From: Cochliopodium minus
Lineage: Eukaryota; Discosea; Himatismenida; Cochliopodiidae
Direction of reading: 5' to 3'
Length of the DNA stretch: 39,908 nucleotides
NCBI GenBank assembly: GCA_024220525.1
Contig: JAMYWO010000036.1
Location: 183,338-223,245 of the forward strand
Below are positions 34,574 to 39,908 of this stretch, piece after piece. Under the pieces are notes generated by a model, which had not been told where the DNA came from, made no database searches, and saw only the letters and a list, made by a program, of their open reading frames with translations. How positions within the stretch are numbered: the stretch's first letter is position 1; every line of letters starts with the position of its first letter. A program made the position numbers and the translations under genes.

Positions 34574-37287
34574 TTATTTAATTTTTTTTTCCAAAACTTT
34601 TAGTTGTTCACTCTTCATTTCCTTGCAAAAAGAAACATAAGATCCAAAAATGGAGTCGATGAGAAAATTAGTGACACCATAATCTTTAATGTCATAAAGA
34701 TGTCTCTTCTGACCCAAACGAGTCTTTTCATCTTCAAACAAAAAAAAATTGATTTTTTCCGTCAAATTAGAAGGCCAATTAAAATTGAAAAAAGAATAAA
34801 TGTTTTGAATCATTTTTAAAGGATCGGAAACGAGATCGTCAAAATCGCAGAAGAATACATTCTTGGGACGATGGGTTCGAATGAATTTCATCCAACGATA
34901 GGTGCATTGGTAATAGAAGTAGAGAATACGGGTGGCCAGCTCCCTTTTCTTTCTGAAAATGTTGTCTTTGTTAATTTTCGTGTACATTTCCAAAATACTG
35001 TAAAATGCACTAAAAGTGGATCCCTAAAAAAAAAAATTGAAGAAAAACTTTAAATTTTTTTATTTTAATTTATATTTTTGATCATCTTTGAATAATCAAA
35101 TATTTTTAAAAAACTATTGGAATAATTTTTATTTTATTATTTTTTATTGTTTATTTTTTTTATTGTTAAAAAATATTTCTTTATTTTTTATTTTATTTTA
35201 TTTTTTTACCATGACAGATTTTAAATTACGAAAAGTGTGTATGACACAAGCGTCAGGAAATTTGCTCAACAAACTCTCCAAGAACAACATGTGAGTGGCA
35301 TCTTTGAGGATATATCGGAAATTTAGAGGAAGTTTCTCTTGATTAGGGTAAGAAATGAGTTCTAGCTGAGAATAGTAGAACTGATATATCTCATCTGTGT
35401 TTGTTATTTTCTCATTTAAAAGAACTTTATCGAAATAATTTTTTATCATAACATCTCCTCCAGTTAATGGTGCATGTCTTTTATCATTTGAAAAGTTTTG
35501 TAAAAATTTTGACCCCATTTATTATTTTATATTTTTATTTTTTATTTTTATATCAAATTTTTTATTTTATTTTTTATTTTATTTATTTTTCATTTTATTT
35601 TATTTTACATTTTACATTTTGTTTGTTTATTTATAATTTTTTTACCTATCAACAAAATTATGGTGAAATAAATGGCAACATTCTTCAGGTTTGTCAGCCT
35701 CCATAGCATGTATTCTAAAAAGAATGAGATTATATTTGTATTTAATTTTAATTTTAATTTTAATTTTAATTTTAATTTTAATTTTAATTTTAAATTTTAT
35801 TTTATTTTATTTTATTTTATTTTTATTTTTATTTTTTTTACATTTTGGAATGAGGAGACAGACAATCAAAAAATAAAACTGCATTTTTGGTTTGTTCTAA
35901 TCTGTCATCTGGTTCGTCTGATGGGATTAAAGGACAAATAGATTGAAGCTGCCACAAAGGAGGACTAAAAGAAAGATCATCTGTACAATTTTTTAATAAA
36001 AATATATAACAAAAATTTAAATAAATAATAAAAAACAAATAAAAAATATATAAAAAATATAAAAATAAGAATAAAAAAATAAATAAAAAACAAATAAAAA
36101 ATATAAAAATAAAATAAAAATTAAAATAAAATAAAATAAAATTATTAAAAATAAAATAAAATAAATTTATTAAAAATAAAATAAAATAAAATTATTAAAA
36201 ATAAAAATAAACAAAAACAAAAATTTTTTTAAAAAAAATAATATAATTGAAAGTAAAAAAAAAAAAATAAGAATAAAAATAAAATAAAAATAAAATAAAA
36301 TGAAATAAAATAAAAATAAATGAAAATAAAAAATTTTTTACCTTGTGCCAATAAATTGTGCAACAAGGTGGATCCTGTACGTAAAAACCCTACAATGAAA
36401 ATAGGATTTTTAATTTTTTTGATTTCTTTCTCTTTCTCTTTCTCTTCTTCTAGAATCCTTTTCAGATGTAAAAAATCCTCTTTTTGGGACATGCATTGAT
36501 AAATGGAATATCTTTTTTTCAACAATTAAAAAATTATTTTATTTTAATTTATTTTATTTTTTATATTATATTTTTTTTTAATTTATTTTAATTTATTTCA
36601 TTTTATTTTATTTTAATTTAATTTATTTTATTTTATATTATTTTATTTTATTTTTTAGAATTTTTTTACACTTTAATTTTTAAATTAAAAATTTTTCAAT
36701 TTATTTTATTTTATTTATTTTATTTTATTTTTATTATATTTATTTTATTTTATTTTAATTTATTTTATTTTATTTTATTTACTTGTAAAAACTTTTCATT
36801 GATTTATAACCATATACATTCAAATCTTCTGTATCCCAATTTTTACAGAGGGTGATCATTCTCCTCAATCCATCATAGCATTCAGATTTTACGATATTGG
36901 GAAGCCAAAATTTGCTTATACTGTTCAAAAAAGAAATTATAAAAAAAATTAAGGAATGAAGAAGGATATCAATCTATCTTGATATCATATAACTTATTAT
37001 GATCAAATATTAATTTAAGAATATTTTTTTTTGAATTTTAAATGCTTTAATATGCGCTTTAGATGAACTTTGTATAAATAGATATACCTTTTCAATATAC
37101 TCTTTGGATCAATCTTCTTTATCTTCCATGTCTGCAAATTGATCCATCGAAACCATATCTGCAGATATCTGATATACCAAGAATGATCTTTCATCTGGGA
37201 TAATTTTGGGCGATGGGGATAGCGCTGTGAAATTCTGATACGCAATAAATTCAAAATATAATTAACTGCCTCAATACTTTCCTTCAT
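34574..37287 (-). CDS. sulfotransferase (Sulfotransfer_3-like)
   Basis: Exons: 37287-37088, 36920-36783, 36511-36342, 35980-35842, 35714-35646, 35477-35210, 35023-34574; 1434 nt, 477 aa. The PAPS 5'-phosphosulfate loop is NPIFIVGFLRTGSTLLHNLL, the family hallmark. The 3'-phosphate region is FPDACVIHTFRNLKSVMGST, with Arg and Ser placed as in sulfotransferases, and FFCDFDDLVSDPLKMIQNIY is the conserved dimer/C-terminal segment. No signal peptide or clear N-terminal membrane helix, so probably cytosolic. The intron before exon 6 has no AG for about 160 bp ahead of an in-frame MGSKFLQNF extension, so exon 6 is set at the AG at 35478-35479. Acceptor substrate unknown. Confidence 0.85.
35741..35835. 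repeat. TTTTAA then TTTTA microsatellite
   Basis: About eight TTTTAA hexamers followed by TTTTA pentamers in the intron between sulfotransferase exons 4 and 5. Confidence 0.8.
35981..36341. other. long A-rich sulfotransferase intron
   Basis: 361-bp intron between exons 3 and 4, almost only A and T, with AAATAAAATAAAATT repeats. Nothing else seen. Confidence 0.6.
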
Positions 37288-37375
37288 TTTTTATTAATTT
37301 TTTTTTTTTTAATTTTATTTTATTTAATTTCAGCTAAAAATTTTTTTTTTTTTTTTTTTTGAAAAAATTCTTTGT

Positions 37376-39649
37376 TTAATTTAACTTGTTCTTTGTAATG
37401 TATTCGTTTATTTTGTGGATCAAGAGAGGTTGTTGTTTGGAGACCATGTTGACGATGGAGGAAGGGATCTCCTTCAAGTCTGTTTGAGTGATGTAAACGC
37501 AAACTGAGCCAAGAGCTCCGTTGCTCAGTTTTTTAGGTTTAATGATCCAACCAGATGCCATAACTTCACCTTTAAAAAAGAAAAAAAATAATAAATAATT
37601 TTTAAATAACAAGAAAAATAAAATTAATAAAAATAAAAATAAAAAAAAATGGAATAAAAAACAAAAAATATCAAAATAAAAAAATGTAAATAAATATAAA
37701 AGAAATAAAAGTAAAAAGAAATAAAAATAAAAAGAAATAAAAATAAAATCAAAAAAACCAAAATTTAATTAAAATTTAAAAAAATAAAATAAAAAATAAA
37801 AACTAATTAAAATATATAAAAATGTAAAAAAATGTAATATAAAAGTATACCTCTAACAGATCTTTCGGGAGAAACTACATCGGGTCTTTCAACAGATCTA
37901 GCAACAATAACCTCACTATCATCTTTTAAAGTTTTACAGTAGGTCATAATGACAAAATCTCTTTTCTGTTTGATCAAACACTTTGCTCCTTCAAAGATCA
38001 TTTGTCTAATGTCCAAGTTCTCCGTTATTTTTTCAATCATCACTGTTTTTTGAAGCATAGGATCAATCTTAGATAAAATTCCTAAAAATTTGAAATAAAA
38101 ATTAAAATTAAAATTAAAAAATTAAAAATTAAAAATTTAAAAAATTTGAAATAAAAAATTTGAAATAAAAAATTTGAAATAAAAAATTTGAAATAAAAAA
38201 AAAAATAAAAAATAAAAAATGTTAAAAGTAATGTTTAACCTAAATCCATAATGAGCTCTTTTAGTTTCTTTGGAGGATAGTTTATATTTCCATAACCCTT
38301 AAAAATATTTATGGGACTGTCTTTAGTCTTGGCAGACACGATGAGCACTTCGTTTTTGATTTCAGGAGAAGACCACATGGTTTTGTTGCTGACTATACTT
38401 TGAAGTTCCTCGAATGCTTTTTGCCCCATTGTCCTATATTTTTCTATTGTTTCTGTGCTGGGTACTTTAAAAATAAAAAAATTAATTTTAAAAATAATAA
38501 AAGTAAATTTATTTCAAAAAATTTAATGAAATTTCCATTAATAAATAAATATTAAAAATGAAAGAATTTACCGTTGTTTTTGGGAATATTGAAAGAAAAT
38601 TTGTTTTCCGAAGAGTATGGAGATATATTGTCAGAAGTGTCTTTCTCGTATTGTCGTAAAATTTCATTCTCGTTATTTCCTAACATAAAAAGAAAACAAT
38701 AAAAACAATAAAAATAAAAACAATAAAAATAATAAAAATAATAAAAATAATGATAAAAAATAAAAAACAGTTTTAAAACCTATTTTATCATTGTTTGATT
38801 CAACTTTCTCTTTTAAAGTATTCTCACTTGTTTCTTCATTTTTATTTTCGAAAGAAACCGTTTTTTTATTTTTGTTGTTATCAAGGCTCACCTGTTTCTT
38901 TTTCATTTCTTCTTTCTCCTTTTTTAGTTCTCTCTCTTTCTTGAGAAGTGCTTTGCTTTCTTTTAATTTTGATATTTTTTGGTTGAGAAGTTCGTAAACA
39001 GGGTCAGAGTAATCTGAATAATCTGTTCTTTCTCTTTCCATAATTTCTCTAACACCAGAAACTACTAATGGCTATAAATAGAAAATATTTTTTTTTTTAG
39101 TGTATAATTTTTTAAATATTTTTATACTATTTAAATATTTTAATTTCATTTAATTTTATAATTTTTATTATTTTTTTATTTATCATTTTATTTTAATTTT
39201 GTAAATTATTTTTTATTTTTTTACATTTTTTTTTTAATTATTTTTATTTTTATTCATAATTTTTATTTTCTTTTTAAAAAAAATTTTTTTATTAATTAAA
39301 TATTTTAATTTTGCAAATTATTTATTTATTTTTTTTACTCGTATTATTTTTAATTGTTTTTATTTTAATTCATAAATTTTAAAAATATTTTTTATCAAAA
39401 ATTTTTTTACTTGTGAAGTAGCAATAAAAGCAATAATGAAACCAGGAATGTTTCCCATAGGATCAATTTGAGCGACATAAATGACATTGGTAACATTGGG
39501 ATTCTGAGAATCTTTCTCCAAAATAAATCCCGCTAAATTCAAGTTGGCTCTCACATATCCTTTTTTAGGAGGAACGCGGTCATCTGTAACTGACTTTGCA
39601 ACACTTATCCATCCTTCTTTTTCTGTATATGCATCAAGGGGTCTCAAAG
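37376..39649 (-). CDS. second tandem START-domain protein (5' end outside window)
   Basis: Exons in window: 39649-39411, 39071-38780, 38679-38572, 38464-38240, 38081-37851, 37569-37376, in phase to TAA. START 1 C-terminal half: GWISVAKSVTDDR, KKGYVRANLNLAGFILE, VIYVAQIDPMGNIPGFIIAFIA. A Lys/Glu coiled-coil linker (ISKLKESKALLKKERELKKE) and a Ser/Asn-rich stretch follow. START 2: NEVLIVSAKTKDSPINIFKGYG, KTVMIEKI, KRDFVIMTYCKTL, VIVARSVERPDVVSPERSVRG, ASGWIIKPKK, CVYITQTDLKEIPSSIVNMVS. Two exons end in GTT-type donors (GTTTTA at 38779, GTTAAA at 38239). It is a paralogue of the 15.3-17.3 kb gene and supplies the second-START C-terminus missing there. A further exon may lie at about 39850-39908. 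Confidence 0.85.
38090..38222. repeat. AAAAAATTTGAAAT tandem units in a START-gene intron
   Basis: At least four near-perfect copies of the 14-bp unit AAAAAATTTGAAAT, the reverse complement of the unit at 36-82 and 23236-23273. Confidence 0.8.
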
Positions 39650-39908
39650 CTAAAATAAAAAAATAAAAAAAATATTAAGTAAAAAAAATAAAAATTAAAA
39701 AATAAAAAATAAAAAAAATAAAAAATCAAAAATTTTAAATAAAAAATAAAATAAAATATAAAAATTCAAAAATAAAAATTCAAAAATTTAAAAAATAAAA
39801 AATAAAATAAAAATTGGAAATAAAAAATTTGAAATAATAAAGATAATGACAACAAATCTTTTTCCTTAGAAAATGATGATTCCGATCCAAAAAAATCATC
39901 ATTTGATT

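Noticed and set aside
34871-35053. Plus-strand ORF opposite the sulfotransferase
   Set aside because: It is the shadow of exon 7, whose minus-strand frame has clear family motifs.

Overview
This window is eukaryotic nuclear DNA from a very AT-rich, intron-dense protist. Introns and spacers are almost pure A/T, while exons stand out by codon structure. Nearly all introns are GT-AG, with a few GC-AG. The stop codons I could place are TAA or TGA. Poly-Asn and Lys/Glu-rich linkers, tandem START proteins and a B-box/DUF2009 protein suggest a free-living amoeboid or flagellate protist, but I cannot name the lineage. Exon boundaries below were worked out by hand from reading frame, splice signals and family similarity. 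Where a full exon chain is given, its summed length is a multiple of three.

Layout. 1-0.56 kb: 3' end of an alpha/beta hydrolase (+). 0.7-9.25 kb: minus-strand run of cofilin/ADF, a 12-exon nucleoside transporter (ENT), guanylate kinase, an EGLN/PHD-type prolyl hydroxylase, a secreted zinc-dependent phospholipase C-like protein and a PARG fragment. 9.7-10.0 kb: a DEP-domain fragment (+). 10.1-15.0 kb: minus-strand MDR quinone reductase (13 exons), a verprolin/WIP-like actin regulator containing a sequencing gap, and a mitochondrial-looking EF-hand protein. 15.1 kb: first exon of a plus-strand gene. 15.3-20.5 kb: minus-strand tandem-START protein lacking its 3' end, then an F-box/MORN/UBR-like protein. 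20.6-28.1 kb: plus-strand membrane alpha/beta hydrolase (apparent pseudoenzyme) and SMC3 lacking its 3' end. 28.35-29.8 kb: 3' part of a cytochrome P450. 29.9-30.4 kb: an unrecognised intronless gene. 30.5-39.9 kb: minus-strand B-box/DUF2009 gene (17 exons), a sulfotransferase and a second tandem-START gene running off the window.

Two themes stand out. First, splicing relies on micro-exons of 4-10 nt in ENT, MDR, P450 and DUF2009 genes. Each restores a conserved family motif, and several are needed to keep frame. A relaxed class of GTT-type and GC donors is also used. Second, at three places (about 9.73, 15.26 and 28.24 kb) two incomplete genes meet inside a low-complexity A/T tract, and at 13.2 kb a 100-N gap is flanked by a 77-bp exact duplication. 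These look like assembly misjoins through repetitive introns rather than biology, and gene fusions across them should not be believed without long reads.

Genes are tightly packed (down to 23-26 bp between neighbours). They cover actin dynamics (cofilin, WIP), chromosome cohesion (SMC3, with E2F-like sites), nucleotide metabolism (ENT, GMK), oxygen/2OG signalling, lipid binding (START) and ubiquitin-type regulation (F-box). I see no operon-like functional clustering, RNA genes, CRISPR or mobile elements.
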